Origin: Buttiauxella sp965119215
Lineage (GTDB): Bacteria > Pseudomonadota > Gammaproteobacteria > Enterobacterales > Enterobacteriaceae
Length of the DNA: 64,000 nt
Reading direction: 5' to 3'
Assembly: GCA_965119215.1 (NCBI GenBank)
Contig: CBCPKK010000007.1
Location: 62,001-126,000, forward strand
Shown piece after piece: positions 16,387-24,577 of the stretch (the stretch's first letter is position 1; each line of letters opens with the position of its first letter). The notes under the pieces were generated by a model. It worked only from the letters and a program-made list of their open reading frames with translations, did no database searches and was not told the origin of the DNA. A program made the position numbers and the translations under genes.

Positions 16387-16405
16387 CGTAATGATAATCA
16401 CAATC
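16387..16405. promoter_or_regulatory. Fur box upstream of efeUOB
   Basis: CGTAATGATAATCACAATC matches the 19-bp Fur consensus GATAATGATAATCATTATC at 15 of 19 positions and lies about 60 bp before efeU. Fur repression of the efe operon is known in E. coli. Confidence 0.8.
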
Positions 16406-16464
16406 GTTCTGGTTTTACTTTTCTTTACGTCTTTTGACCTGAGTTCACAGTTGGGGTGTCAGGA

Positions 16465-17298
16465 ATGTTTGTGCCGTTTCTCATTATGTTACGCGAAGGC
16501 CTGGAAGCCGCGCTGATTGTTAGTTTGATTGCAAGCTACCTTAAGCGTACGCAACGCGGCCAATGGATTGGCGTCATGTGGATTGGAGTGGTGGCCGCTG
16601 CCGCACTCTGCTTAGGATTGGGCATCTTCATCAACGAAACCACCGGTGAATTTCCGCAAAAAGAACAAGAGCTGTTTGAAGGCATCGTAGCGGTCATCGC
16701 GGTATTCATCCTGACGTGGATGGTGTTCTGGATGCGCAAAGTGTCGCGCAACGTCAAAGTCCAGCTCGAACAAGCGGTTGATAACGCGCTGCACAGCAAA
16801 AGTAACCACGGCTGGGCGCTGATTATGATGGTGTTCTTTGCGGTCGCTCGCGAAGGGCTGGAGTCGGTGTTCTTTCTGCTGGCGGCATTTCAGCAGGATG
16901 TGGGCATTATGCCGCCGCTGGGCGCGATGCTCGGCCTTGGCACCGCCATTGTTCTTGGCTTCCTCCTTTACTGGGGCGGTATTCGCCTGAACCTGGCCAT
17001 TTTCTTCAAATGGACCAGCCTGTTTATTCTGCTGGTGGCCGCAGGGCTTGCAGCAGGTGCCGTTCGTGCGTTCCACGAAGCGGGTCTCTGGAACCACTTC
17101 CAGGATATCGCCTTCGATCTCAGTAACGTGCTTTCGACGCATTCCCTGACCGGTACGCTGCTCGAAGGTATTTTTGGCTACCAGGAAGCGCCGACCGTTA
17201 GCGAAGTGGGCATGTACTTTATTTACCTGATCCCCGCGCTGGTGCTGTTTTTCATTCCCCCGCGCTTGACCCGTCAGGCGACAAATAACGTTCGTTAA
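16465..17298 (+). CDS. efeU: Ferrous iron permease EfeU (intact)
   Basis: A Ftr1-like inner-membrane permease taking up Fe2+ at low pH together with EfeO and EfeB. It is 277 residues with seven predicted helices and both iron-binding REGLE motifs: LREGLEAAL near residue 8 and AREGLESVF near 131. In E. coli K-12 this gene carries a frameshift, whereas here the frame is complete. I start at ATG 16465 (MFVPFLIM). An in-frame GTG three codons upstream lacks its own ribosome-binding site. First gene of efeUOB, with a Fur box upstream. Confidence 0.95.
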   Translation: MFVPFLIMLREGLEAALIVSLIASYLKRTQRGQWIGVMWIGVVAAAALCLGLGIFINETTGEFPQKEQELFEGIVAVIAVFILTWMVFWMRKVSRNVKVQLEQAVDNALHSKSNHGWALIMMVFFAVAREGLESVFFLLAAFQQDVGIMPPLGAMLGLGTAIVLGFLLYWGGIRLNLAIFFKWTSLFILLVAAGLAAGAVRAFHEAGLWNHFQDIAFDLSNVLSTHSLTGTLLEGIFGYQEAPTVSEVGMYFIYLIPALVLFFIPPRLTRQATNNVR

Positions 17299-17305
17299 TC
17301 ATCTT

Positions 17306-17323
17306 GCGGCGGGTTTCCGCCGC
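17306..17323 (+). other. Intercistronic hairpin efeU-efeO
   Basis: A 7-bp perfect stem GCGGCGG / CCGCCGC with a GTTT loop lies in the 62-bp gap between efeU and efeO. There is no T run, so it more likely protects or processes mRNA than terminates it. Confidence 0.5.
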
Positions 17324-17360
17324 TTAGTTACAACATACTAATTTTTTAAAGGGATTGGCC

Positions 17361-18485
17361 ATGACTACACATTTTCGTCGTAAGGCGTTGCACGCCGCGT
17401 TGTTTGCGCTTGCTTCCTCAGCCTTCGCTGCTCAAGCTGCTGATGTTCCACAGGTAAAAGTCACTGTTACGGATAAACAGTGTGAGCCTATGAATATTAC
17501 GGTTAACGCGGGTAAAACCCAGTTCATTATTCAGAACAACAGCCAGAAAGCGCTGGAGTGGGAAATTCTCAAAGGCGTGATGGTGGTTGAAGAACGTGAA
17601 AACATCGCGCCAGGTTTCTCGCAGAAAATGACGGCTAACCTGCAAGCGGGCGTTTACGACATGACTTGTGGCCTGCTGAGCAATCCGAAAGGCAAGCTTA
17701 TCGTTAAAGCGGCGGGCGACCAGGCAGCACCGAAGAACGACCTGATGGCGTTAGCCGGGCCAATCACCGAATACAAAGCCTACGTGACAGCAGAAGTGGC
17801 TGAACTGGTTAAAGGCACTAAAGCCTTCACCGATGCCGTGAAAGCGGGCGATATCGAAAAAGCCAAATCCCTGTATGCGTCAACGCGCCAGCATTACGAG
17901 CGTATCGAACCTATCGCTGAACTGTTCTCTGACCTGGACGGCAGCATTGATGCCCGTGAAGACGATTACGAGCAGAAAGCGAACGATCCGAAATTCACCG
18001 GTTTCCACCGTCTGGAAAAAGCGCTGTTTGGTGATAACTCCACCAAAGGCATGGAAAAATATGCCGACCAGCTCAATACCGATGTGTTGGATCTGCAAAC
18101 TCGCATTTCTGAATTAGCCTTCCCACCGAGCAAAGTTGTCGGCGGCGCTGCGGGTCTGATTGAAGAAGTTGCGGCCAGCAAAATCAGCGGTGAAGAAGAT
18201 CGTTACAGCCACACCGACCTGTGGGACTTCCAGGCAAACGTGGATGGCGCGCAGAAAATCGTTAACTTGCTGCGTCCTTTATTGACCAAAGACAACGCCC
18301 CGTTGCTGGCGAAAGTGGATGCCAACTTCAAGAAAGTGGACACCATTCTGGCGAAATACCGCACCAAAGACGGTTACGAGACTTACGACAAACTGACGGA
18401 TGCTGACCGTAATGCTCTGAAAGGGCCAGTCACTGCGCTGGCGGAAGATTTGTCGCAACTGCGTGGCGTACTGGGTCTGGACTAA
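17361..18485 (+). CDS. efeO: Periplasmic iron-uptake protein EfeO
   Basis: A periplasmic component of the EfeUOB iron system. The 374 residues contain a signal peptide (about 1-27, ending AAQAADVPQ), a cupredoxin-like domain (about 30-115, with the possible metal ligands DKQCEP and YDMTCG) and a C-terminal M75/imelysin-like domain with the HxxE motif in FHRLEKALFG (about 214-223). The domain arrangement matches E. coli EfeO (375). Start ATG 17361 has AAAGGG 7-8 nt upstream. It is 5 bp ahead of efeB. Confidence 0.95.
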   Translation: MTTHFRRKALHAALFALASSAFAAQAADVPQVKVTVTDKQCEPMNITVNAGKTQFIIQNNSQKALEWEILKGVMVVEERENIAPGFSQKMTANLQAGVYDMTCGLLSNPKGKLIVKAAGDQAAPKNDLMALAGPITEYKAYVTAEVAELVKGTKAFTDAVKAGDIEKAKSLYASTRQHYERIEPIAELFSDLDGSIDAREDDYEQKANDPKFTGFHRLEKALFGDNSTKGMEKYADQLNTDVLDLQTRISELAFPPSKVVGGAAGLIEEVAASKISGEEDRYSHTDLWDFQANVDGAQKIVNLLRPLLTKDNAPLLAKVDANFKKVDTILAKYRTKDGYETYDKLTDADRNALKGPVTALAEDLSQLRGVLGLD

Positions 18486-18490
18486 GTTCG

Positions 18491-19774
18491 ATGGACGAAA
18501 AAACTAAACACGGCGCGCATCAACCGGCGCGCCGTCGGTTACTGAAAAGCCTGGGCGCGCTAGGTGGTGCTCTTGCTGTTACCGGCGGTTGCCCGGTAGC
18601 GCATGCCGCAAAACAAGAAACATCGCCGGGGACATTACCGCCCGATGCACGCATGGAAAAACAGCCGTTTTACGGCGTGCATCAAGCGGGTGTGCTCACG
18701 CCACAACAAGCGGCAATGATGTTGGTTGCCTTTGATGTGCTGGCGAGCGACAAAGCTGATCTCGAGCGTTTGTTTAAACTCCTGACGGCACGGTTTGATT
18801 TTCTCACCACGGGTGGGCCTGCACCGGATACGCCAAATCCGCGAATGCCGCCAATGGACTCCGGGATTCTGGGGGCGCAGATTTACCCTGATAACCTGAC
18901 CATGACGTTATCTACGGGAACATCGCTGTTTGACGAACGCTATGGCCTGAAAGGGCAAATGCCGAAAAGCCTGCAAAAAATGGAGCGCTTTGCGAATGAC
19001 TCGCTGGACGCTAGCTTGTGTCACGGGGATTTATTGCTGCAAATATGCGCCAATACCGCCGACACAGTTATCCATGCGCTGCGCGATATCATCAAGCACA
19101 CGCCGGATTTGCTGAGTGTGCGCTGGAGGCGGGAAGGGTTTATCTCCAACCATGCGGCGCGCAGTCGCGGTAAAGAAACGCCTATCAACCTGTTAGGATT
19201 TAAAGACGGGACGGCGAATCCGAACAGCGACGACAAACCGCTGATGGACGACGTGGTGTGGGTGACGCCAAACCAGCAGGAGCCAGCGTGGGCGGTGGGT
19301 GGCAGCTATCAGGCAGTGCGAATTATTCAGTTCCATGTCGAGTCATGGGACCGAACGCCGCTTAAAGAGCAGCAGACTATTTTTGGCCGTGACAAGCACA
19401 GCGGTGCACCGCTAGGCATGAAAAACGAGCACGATGAGCCTGATTATGCCGCCGATCCCGACGGTAACGTGATTGCGCTGGATGCCCATATTCGCCTGGC
19501 AAACCCGCGCACCAAAGAAACACAGTCAAACCTGATGATGCGCCGTGGCTACAGTTATTCGCTGGGTGCTTCCAAATCTGGCCAACTGGATATGGGGCTA
19601 CTGTTTGTCTGCTTCCAGCACGACCTGGAAAAAGGTTTTCTGGCAGTGCAGCAGCGTCTTAACGGCGAAGCGCTGGAGGAGTACGTGAAGCCGATTGGCG
19701 GTGGGTATTTCTTCGTAATGCCGGGCGTTAAAGACAATCAGCATTATTTAGGGCAGGGGCTGATCGAGGTTTAG
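18491..19774 (+). CDS. efeB: Dye-decolourising haem peroxidase EfeB, Tat-exported
   Basis: A haem-b DyP-type peroxidase of the iron-uptake operon, exported folded by the Tat system. The twin-arginine signal ARRRLLKSLG lies at residues 13-22, followed by a hydrophobic stretch and an AHA cleavage site. The DyP catalytic motif GFKDGTANP (GxxDG) is near residue 237, with the distal Asp and Arg and the haem-ligand region RIIQFHVESWDR near 280. It is 427 residues, versus 423 in E. coli. The gene starts 5 bp after efeO, so it is translationally close-coupled. Confidence 0.95.
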   Translation: MDEKTKHGAHQPARRRLLKSLGALGGALAVTGGCPVAHAAKQETSPGTLPPDARMEKQPFYGVHQAGVLTPQQAAMMLVAFDVLASDKADLERLFKLLTARFDFLTTGGPAPDTPNPRMPPMDSGILGAQIYPDNLTMTLSTGTSLFDERYGLKGQMPKSLQKMERFANDSLDASLCHGDLLLQICANTADTVIHALRDIIKHTPDLLSVRWRREGFISNHAARSRGKETPINLLGFKDGTANPNSDDKPLMDDVVWVTPNQQEPAWAVGGSYQAVRIIQFHVESWDRTPLKEQQTIFGRDKHSGAPLGMKNEHDEPDYAADPDGNVIALDAHIRLANPRTKETQSNLMMRRGYSYSLGASKSGQLDMGLLFVCFQHDLEKGFLAVQQRLNGEALEEYVKPIGGGYFFVMPGVKDNQHYLGQGLIEV

Positions 19775-19786
19775 TTCGCGTAGCCA

Positions 19787-19810
19787 CCCTCTTCCTGGCA
19801 AGGGAGAGGG
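19787..19810. repeat. Short palindrome of the CCTGGCAAGG class
   Basis: CCCTCTTCCTGGCAAGGGAGAGGG folds as CCCTCTtCCT/AGGgAGAGGG around a short loop, and GGGCTGGGG follows. The same motif recurs near 4765-4789 and, truncated, at 3991-4009. It is an intergenic repeat that may end efeUOB transcription. The rest of the 309-bp efeB-phoH gap is A/T-rich with no gene. Confidence 0.6.
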
Positions 19811-19939
19811 CATGGGCTGGGGCGCGGGCGATCTACAAATAATTCCCCTGCTAATTTTTCATTTGCTAACAATTTGCCTGCCTGGTAACTATCCAAATTC
19901 CCTATGACTATCCCGCTGATATAAAAGTGTAATATTTTT

Positions 19940-19957
19940 ATGTCATAAATTTGATTA
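19940..19957 (+). promoter_or_regulatory. Possible Pho box upstream of phoH
   Basis: ATGTCATAAATTTGATTA resembles the PhoB site CTGTCATAwAwCTGTCAy. The first 11-bp half matches at 10 positions, but the second is weak. It lies about 130 bp before the phoH start. PhoB control of phoH is established in E. coli. Confidence 0.45.
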
Positions 19958-20083
19958 ACGCGTGACGAAGCATGAATGTTTAATTAAAGTAAAATAAATG
20001 TTGCAATTAAGATAAAATTTGATGTACTTAAAGCACGAGCGGTAGTTCCCGGCTGTGAAGTTTAATCACATTGGAGATCGCGA

Positions 20084-21151
20084 ATGGTAGGGTCCTGTAC
20101 TGGACGATTGAACAAACATCTTACCCGCACAAATCAGCGCGGAGGCCTCTCCTCCGGCTTCGCTATCTTCACCGCTAAAAATCCTCAATCCATATCAACT
20201 CAAAGTGTTAACGATGCGCTAAGCGGCGTAGTTCGTCTAACTGGTGCATCCTCTCAACCGGCAGTTACTGGCTTAAAAGGAAGCCAAACCTCATCCGTTA
20301 GTAAGCATAATCGCGTACCTGAAAGTGACGCGGGAAATGAAACCAACTGTAAGGTGCCATCCATGGGAAGACAGAAAGCAGTGATCAAAGCTCGTCGTGA
20401 AGCAAAACGTGTGCTGAGACGAGATTCGCGTAGCCATAAGCAACGTGAAGAAGAATCGGTCACATCGCTTGTGCAGATGAGCGGCGTTGAATCTATCGGT
20501 ATGGCAAGAGATTGCCGTGATAACTCACCAATAGCGGCGCGAAATGAGGCTCAGGAGCACTATCTTAACGCCATAGAGAAAAAGCAGCTGATATTCGCCA
20601 CCGGTGAAGCGGGGTGCGGAAAAACGTATATCAGTGCGGCGAAAGCCGCAGAGGCCCTGATACATAAGGATGTCGACAGGATCATTGTTACCCGCCCGGT
20701 TCTGCAAGCTGACGAAGATCTCGGCTTCTTACCTGGGGATATTTCGGAAAAATTCGCCCCTTATTTCCGCCCGGTGTATGACATCCTGGTGCGACGTTTA
20801 GGGTCGTCTTTCATGCAGTACTGTCTGCGTCCCGAAATCGGCAAAGTAGAGATTGCGCCGTTCGCCTATATGCGCGGGCGTACCTTTGAAAATGCGGTGG
20901 TTATTCTTGACGAGGCGCAGAATGTCACCGCAGCGCAAATGAAAATGTTCTTAACGCGCCTTGGGGAAAACGTGACGGTCATCGTCAATGGCGATATCAC
21001 GCAATGTGATTTGCCACGGGGTGTTCAGTCCGGCCTGAGCGATGCGCTGGCGCGTTTTGAAGATGATGAAATGGTAGGTATTATTCGTTTTGGCAAGCAA
21101 GATTGTGTGCGCTCAGCCCTTTGCCAGCGCACGTTGAATGCCTACGATTGA
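20084..21151 (+). CDS. phoH: PhoH family ATP-binding protein
   Basis: A phosphate-starvation-inducible cytoplasmic P-loop ATPase related to the superfamily 1 helicase core. Walker A is GEAGCGKT (about 178-185), Walker B is VVILDEAQN (about 272-280), and the sensor region is VIVNGDITQCDLPRG. The ATG at 20084 follows TTGGAGATCGCGA and gives 355 residues, matching the long E. coli form (354). An inner ATG at 20363 (MGRQKAVIK, 262 residues) also has a fair AAGG and starts the strongly conserved part. The first ~93 residues are low-complexity, Ser/Thr-rich and weakly conserved. Confidence 0.93.
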   Translation: MVGSCTGRLNKHLTRTNQRGGLSSGFAIFTAKNPQSISTQSVNDALSGVVRLTGASSQPAVTGLKGSQTSSVSKHNRVPESDAGNETNCKVPSMGRQKAVIKARREAKRVLRRDSRSHKQREEESVTSLVQMSGVESIGMARDCRDNSPIAARNEAQEHYLNAIEKKQLIFATGEAGCGKTYISAAKAAEALIHKDVDRIIVTRPVLQADEDLGFLPGDISEKFAPYFRPVYDILVRRLGSSFMQYCLRPEIGKVEIAPFAYMRGRTFENAVVILDEAQNVTAAQMKMFLTRLGENVTVIVNGDITQCDLPRGVQSGLSDALARFEDDEMVGIIRFGKQDCVRSALCQRTLNAYD

Positions 21152-21173
21152 TTTCTGGTGTAAATTATTTTGA

Positions 21174-21202
21174 AAGCCCAAACTCTGTTTGGGCTTTTTT
21201 CT
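21174..21202 (+). terminator. Rho-independent terminator after phoH
   Basis: A perfect 10-bp stem AAGCCCAAAC / GTTTGGGCTT with a 3-nt loop runs into TTTTTT, 23 bp after the phoH stop. Confidence 0.92.
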
Positions 21203-21413
21203 TTGCGCGAATTATTTACCCAAAATGTGAAGGCTATCAGAACAGATGGTCAAGGAGAGACAATTTCTGGGTCGACAAAATTATCCCCTACTAAAACGAT
21301 GCCGTATACTTCTTCCAACAAGAAACAATCAGAACTTTCCAGAGAGTCACTTTTGCTGGCGTGGGTTGAACTGATATCCGACATGCAGGCTGTTGCAACG
21401 TGAGGAACCTATT

Positions 21414-21737
21414 ATGACTAAGAAACGTATCTACCTATTTTGTTCTGCCGGAATGTCCACCTCATTATTGGTATCAAAAATGAAGGCGCAGGCAGAGAAG
21501 TACGAAGTGCCGGTTGTTATTGAAGCGTGGCCTGAAACCCTGGCAGCTGAAAAGGGTAAAGACGCGGATCTGGTATTACTTGGGCCGCAAATTGCTTACA
21601 TGCTTCCTGAGATTCAAAAAGTATTACCGGGCAAAACTGTAGAAGTTATTGATTCTTCAATGTACGGCAAAATTGATGGATTAGGCGTGTTGAAAGCAGC
21701 CGTCGCATCGATCAAGAAAGCAGCAGCAAACAGTTAA
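21414..21737 (+). CDS. chbB: PTS chitobiose-specific EIIB
   Basis: The EIIB component of the N,N'-diacetylchitobiose phosphotransferase system, which passes phosphate from ChbA to the incoming sugar. It is 107 residues long with the phospho-cysteine in the loop LFCSAGMST (Cys near residue 10), typical of the lactose/cellobiose EIIB family and nearly identical to E. coli ChbB. ATG 21414 follows TGAGGAACCTATT. First gene of chbBCARFG. In E. coli the operon lies at a distant chromosomal position. Confidence 0.96.
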   Translation: MTKKRIYLFCSAGMSTSLLVSKMKAQAEKYEVPVVIEAWPETLAAEKGKDADLVLLGPQIAYMLPEIQKVLPGKTVEVIDSSMYGKIDGLGVLKAAVASIKKAAANS

Positions 21738-21825
21738 TTTATTTTCTCTTGTTTTATTTTTCCGTCAAAGAACGACCTTACACAACCTGGCCGCAAGACA
21801 CTTGCGGCAATAAAGGAAATAACAA

Positions 21826-23184
21826 ATGAGTAAAGTCATTGATTCACTTGAAAAGGTATTGCTTCCGTTTGCAGTAAAAATAGGGAAGCAACCGCACGTC
21901 AACGCAATTAAAAATGGTTTCATCAAATTAATGCCATTGACCCTTGCCGGGGCCATGTTTGTTTTAATCAATAACGTCTTTCTGAGTTTTGGCGCCGGTT
22001 CCTTTTTCTATTCCTTAGGTATTCGCTTAGATCCCTCGACCATTGAAACCCTTAATGGGTTAAAAGCCATTGGCGGCAATGTGTATAACGGCACATTGGG
22101 TATTATGTCGCTAATGGCTCCTTTTTTCATTGGTATGGCGCTTGCTGAGGAACGCAAGGTTGATCCACTGGCTGCGGGCTTATTATCCGTTGCAGCATTC
22201 ATGACCGTAACGCCATATAGCGTAGGCGAAGCTTATGCTGTCGGCGCTAACTGGTTGGGTGGTCAAAATATAATATCCGGTATTGTGATTGGTCTGGTTG
22301 TTGCGGAGCTATTTACTTTTGTTATCCGCCGCAATTGGGTTATTACATTGCCAGATAGCGTGCCGACATCGGTAGCGCGTTCGTTCTCTGCATTAATTCC
22401 AGGTTTCCTGATCCTGTCTATTTTCGGGATTATTTCCTGGGTGCTGGCGAATCACGGCAGCAACTTCCACCAGATCATTATGGATTCCATCTCAACGCCG
22501 CTGGCGTCGATGGGTGCGGTAGTGGGCTGGGCATACGTTATCTTCAACTCCCTGCTGTGGTTCTTCGGTGTGCACGGTTCACTGGCGCTTACCGCGCTGG
22601 ACAACGGCATCATGACCCCATGGGCGCTGGAAAACATTGCTCTCTATAACCAGTATGGTTCAGTTCAGGCTGCGATTGACGCAGGCAAACAGTTCCACTT
22701 CTGGGCGAAACCAATGCTCGACTCCTACATCCTGTTGGGGGGTTCTGGGGCGACACTGGGCTTGATTATCGCCATCTTCATGGTGTCACGCCGTGCAGAT
22801 CACCGTCAGGTTGCGAAACTGGCACTGCCATCAGGCATCTTCCAGATTAACGAACCTATCCTGTTCGGTCTGCCAATCATCATGAACCCAGTTATGTTCA
22901 TCCCGTTTGTCCTGGTCCAGCCGATTCTGGCCGCCATCACACTCGCGGCTTACACACTGGGAATTATTCCACCGGTCACCAACCTGGCACCGTGGACCAT
23001 GCCAACCGGTTTGGGCGCCTTCTTTAACAGTAACGGGAGTATCGCGGCTCTGTTAGTGGCGCTGTTTAACCTGGGTGTCGCAACCTGTGTGTACATGCCA
23101 TTCGTTATCCTGTCTAACAAAGCACAGGCTGTAATTGAAGAAGAAGAGAGCGAAGAAGATATCGCTAACGCACTGAAATTCTAA
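21826..23184 (+). CDS. chbC: PTS chitobiose-specific EIIC permease
   Basis: The membrane channel of the chitobiose PTS. At 452 residues it has the same length as E. coli ChbC, with about ten hydrophobic helices and the lactose/cellobiose EIIC signature around WFFGVHGSLALTALDNG (about 244-260) and PSGIFQINEPILFGLPI (about 335-351), where the substrate-binding residues lie. The start follows AAAGGAAATAACAA. It is 88 bp downstream of chbB. That gap corresponds to the region targeted by the ChiX sRNA in E. coli, although no pairing was verified here. Confidence 0.96.
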   Translation: MSKVIDSLEKVLLPFAVKIGKQPHVNAIKNGFIKLMPLTLAGAMFVLINNVFLSFGAGSFFYSLGIRLDPSTIETLNGLKAIGGNVYNGTLGIMSLMAPFFIGMALAEERKVDPLAAGLLSVAAFMTVTPYSVGEAYAVGANWLGGQNIISGIVIGLVVAELFTFVIRRNWVITLPDSVPTSVARSFSALIPGFLILSIFGIISWVLANHGSNFHQIIMDSISTPLASMGAVVGWAYVIFNSLLWFFGVHGSLALTALDNGIMTPWALENIALYNQYGSVQAAIDAGKQFHFWAKPMLDSYILLGGSGATLGLIIAIFMVSRRADHRQVAKLALPSGIFQINEPILFGLPIIMNPVMFIPFVLVQPILAAITLAAYTLGIIPPVTNLAPWTMPTGLGAFFNSNGSIAALLVALFNLGVATCVYMPFVILSNKAQAVIEEEESEEDIANALKF

Positions 23185-23191
23185 ATAACAC

Positions 23192-23224
23192 CGGTTGGGG
23201 ATAGCACAAGGTTGTCCCCAACCG
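23192..23224 (+). other. Intercistronic hairpin chbC-chbA
   Basis: A perfect 10-bp stem CGGTTGGGGA / TCCCCAACCG with a 13-nt loop lies between chbC and chbA with no following T run. It probably modulates mRNA stability or relative expression within the operon. Confidence 0.6.
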
Positions 23225-23251
23225 TTACCAAAAGATTTTAGGGAGATTTTG

Positions 23252-23599
23252 ATGTTTGACCTGGACTGCGTAGTAGAAGACGAAGTAGTAGCAGACGACC
23301 TTGAAGAAGTGGTGATGGGCTTAATTATTAACTCCGGGCAAGCTCGCAGCCTGGCTTATGCCGCACTGAAAATCGCTAAAACCGGTGATTTTGAACAAGC
23401 TAAAGAATTGATGGCGCAATCGCGTCTGGCACTGAATGAAGCACACCTGGTACAGACCAAACTGATTGAAGGTGACCAGGGCGAAGGCAAAACGAAGGTT
23501 AGCCTGGTGCTGGTTCACGCGCAGGATCACCTGATGACTTCCATGCTGGCGCGTGAGTTAGTCACAGAACTTATTGAGCTTCACGGAAAAATAAAATAA
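23252..23599 (+). CDS. chbA: PTS chitobiose-specific EIIA
   Basis: The EIIA component that accepts phosphate from HPr and passes it to ChbB. It is 115 residues long and all-helical. The phosphorylated His is in SLVLVHAQDHLMTS (about 84-97), and ELEEVVMGLIINSGQARSLAY-type sequence is conserved near the start. ATG 23252 follows AGGGAGATTTTG. The open frame back to 23195 is non-conserved and overlaps the hairpin. The N-terminal ~15 residues are unusually acidic. Confidence 0.95.
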   Translation: MFDLDCVVEDEVVADDLEEVVMGLIINSGQARSLAYAALKIAKTGDFEQAKELMAQSRLALNEAHLVQTKLIEGDQGEGKTKVSLVLVHAQDHLMTSMLARELVTELIELHGKIK

Positions 23600-23612
23600 G
23601 TTGGGAGTCCTT

Positions 23613-24449
23613 ATGCAGCCACCGGTAATCAGTATGGAAATCAGTACGGCACGTGAGAGTCAACTTTTTGATGGTCAACATTTCCACATGTTCATCCACA
23701 ACAAAGTCGAAAGTGTCTCCGGGCTACACCAGCATGATTACTACGAATTCACGGTGGTGCTAACAGGACGTTATTATCAGGAAATAAACGGTAAACGCGT
23801 GCTGCTGGAAAGAGGAAGTTTTGTTTTCATTCCACTGGGTTCCTATCATCAAAGTTTTTATGATTTTGGCGCAACCCGGATTTTGAATGTCGGTATCAGC
23901 AAGGCTTTTTTTGAACAGCATTTTTTACCGTTATTTCCAGCCTATTTTATTGCTTCACAGGTTTATCAAATTAAGAATGAATTTCTGGCTTATATTGAAT
24001 CTGTGACTGCCTCATTAAACTTCCGTCAGGGTGAGTTTAGTGAGTTTCTGGAAATGGTGACGTTTTATATTGTAAACCGTCTACGCCATCATAAAGAATC
24101 AGAGTCAGGCGGTGATATTCCAGTCTGGCTTAAAAACACTGTCGAGCAAATGCATGGCAAGACGATGTTTGGTGATAAAGCATTAGTGAATATGGTTGAG
24201 TTGTCCGGTAAGTCGCAGGAATATCTCACCCGCGCCACGCAACGCCATTACGGCAAAACGCCAATGCAAATCATCAATGAGATAAGAATTGATTTTGCCA
24301 AGAAACAACTGGAGATCACTAACTTTTCTGTCACCGATATTGCTTTCGAGTCCGGTTACAGTAGTGCCAGTATGTTTATTAAAAACTTTAAAAAGTTAAC
24401 GACATTTACACCGCAGCATTATCGGAAGCAGTTATATAGCATCAAATAA
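23613..24449 (+). CDS. chbR: AraC-family dual regulator ChbR
   Basis: The operon-specific regulator, which represses chb without chitobiose and activates with it. It is 278 residues, with an N-terminal cupin sugar-sensing domain (SGLHQHDYYEFTVVLTG, about 36-52) and a C-terminal double helix-turn-helix (NMVELSGKSQEYLTRATQRHYGKTPMQ and the AraC signature SVTDIAFESGYSSASMFIKNFKK). ATG 23613 follows GGGAG, and the gene starts 13 bp after chbA. Confidence 0.95.
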   Translation: MQPPVISMEISTARESQLFDGQHFHMFIHNKVESVSGLHQHDYYEFTVVLTGRYYQEINGKRVLLERGSFVFIPLGSYHQSFYDFGATRILNVGISKAFFEQHFLPLFPAYFIASQVYQIKNEFLAYIESVTASLNFRQGEFSEFLEMVTFYIVNRLRHHKESESGGDIPVWLKNTVEQMHGKTMFGDKALVNMVELSGKSQEYLTRATQRHYGKTPMQIINEIRIDFAKKQLEITNFSVTDIAFESGYSSASMFIKNFKKLTTFTPQHYRKQLYSIK

Positions 24450-24577
24450 TCTGTATATGTATTACTGAGGGTTTGCAATTAATTACCAAGGGTAACAGCC
24501 TTCAATAATACATTTACGCCCCAAATGGATATGTCGCTGTCTTATTTGCAGTGCAATAAACTTGTACCGGAGTCCCT

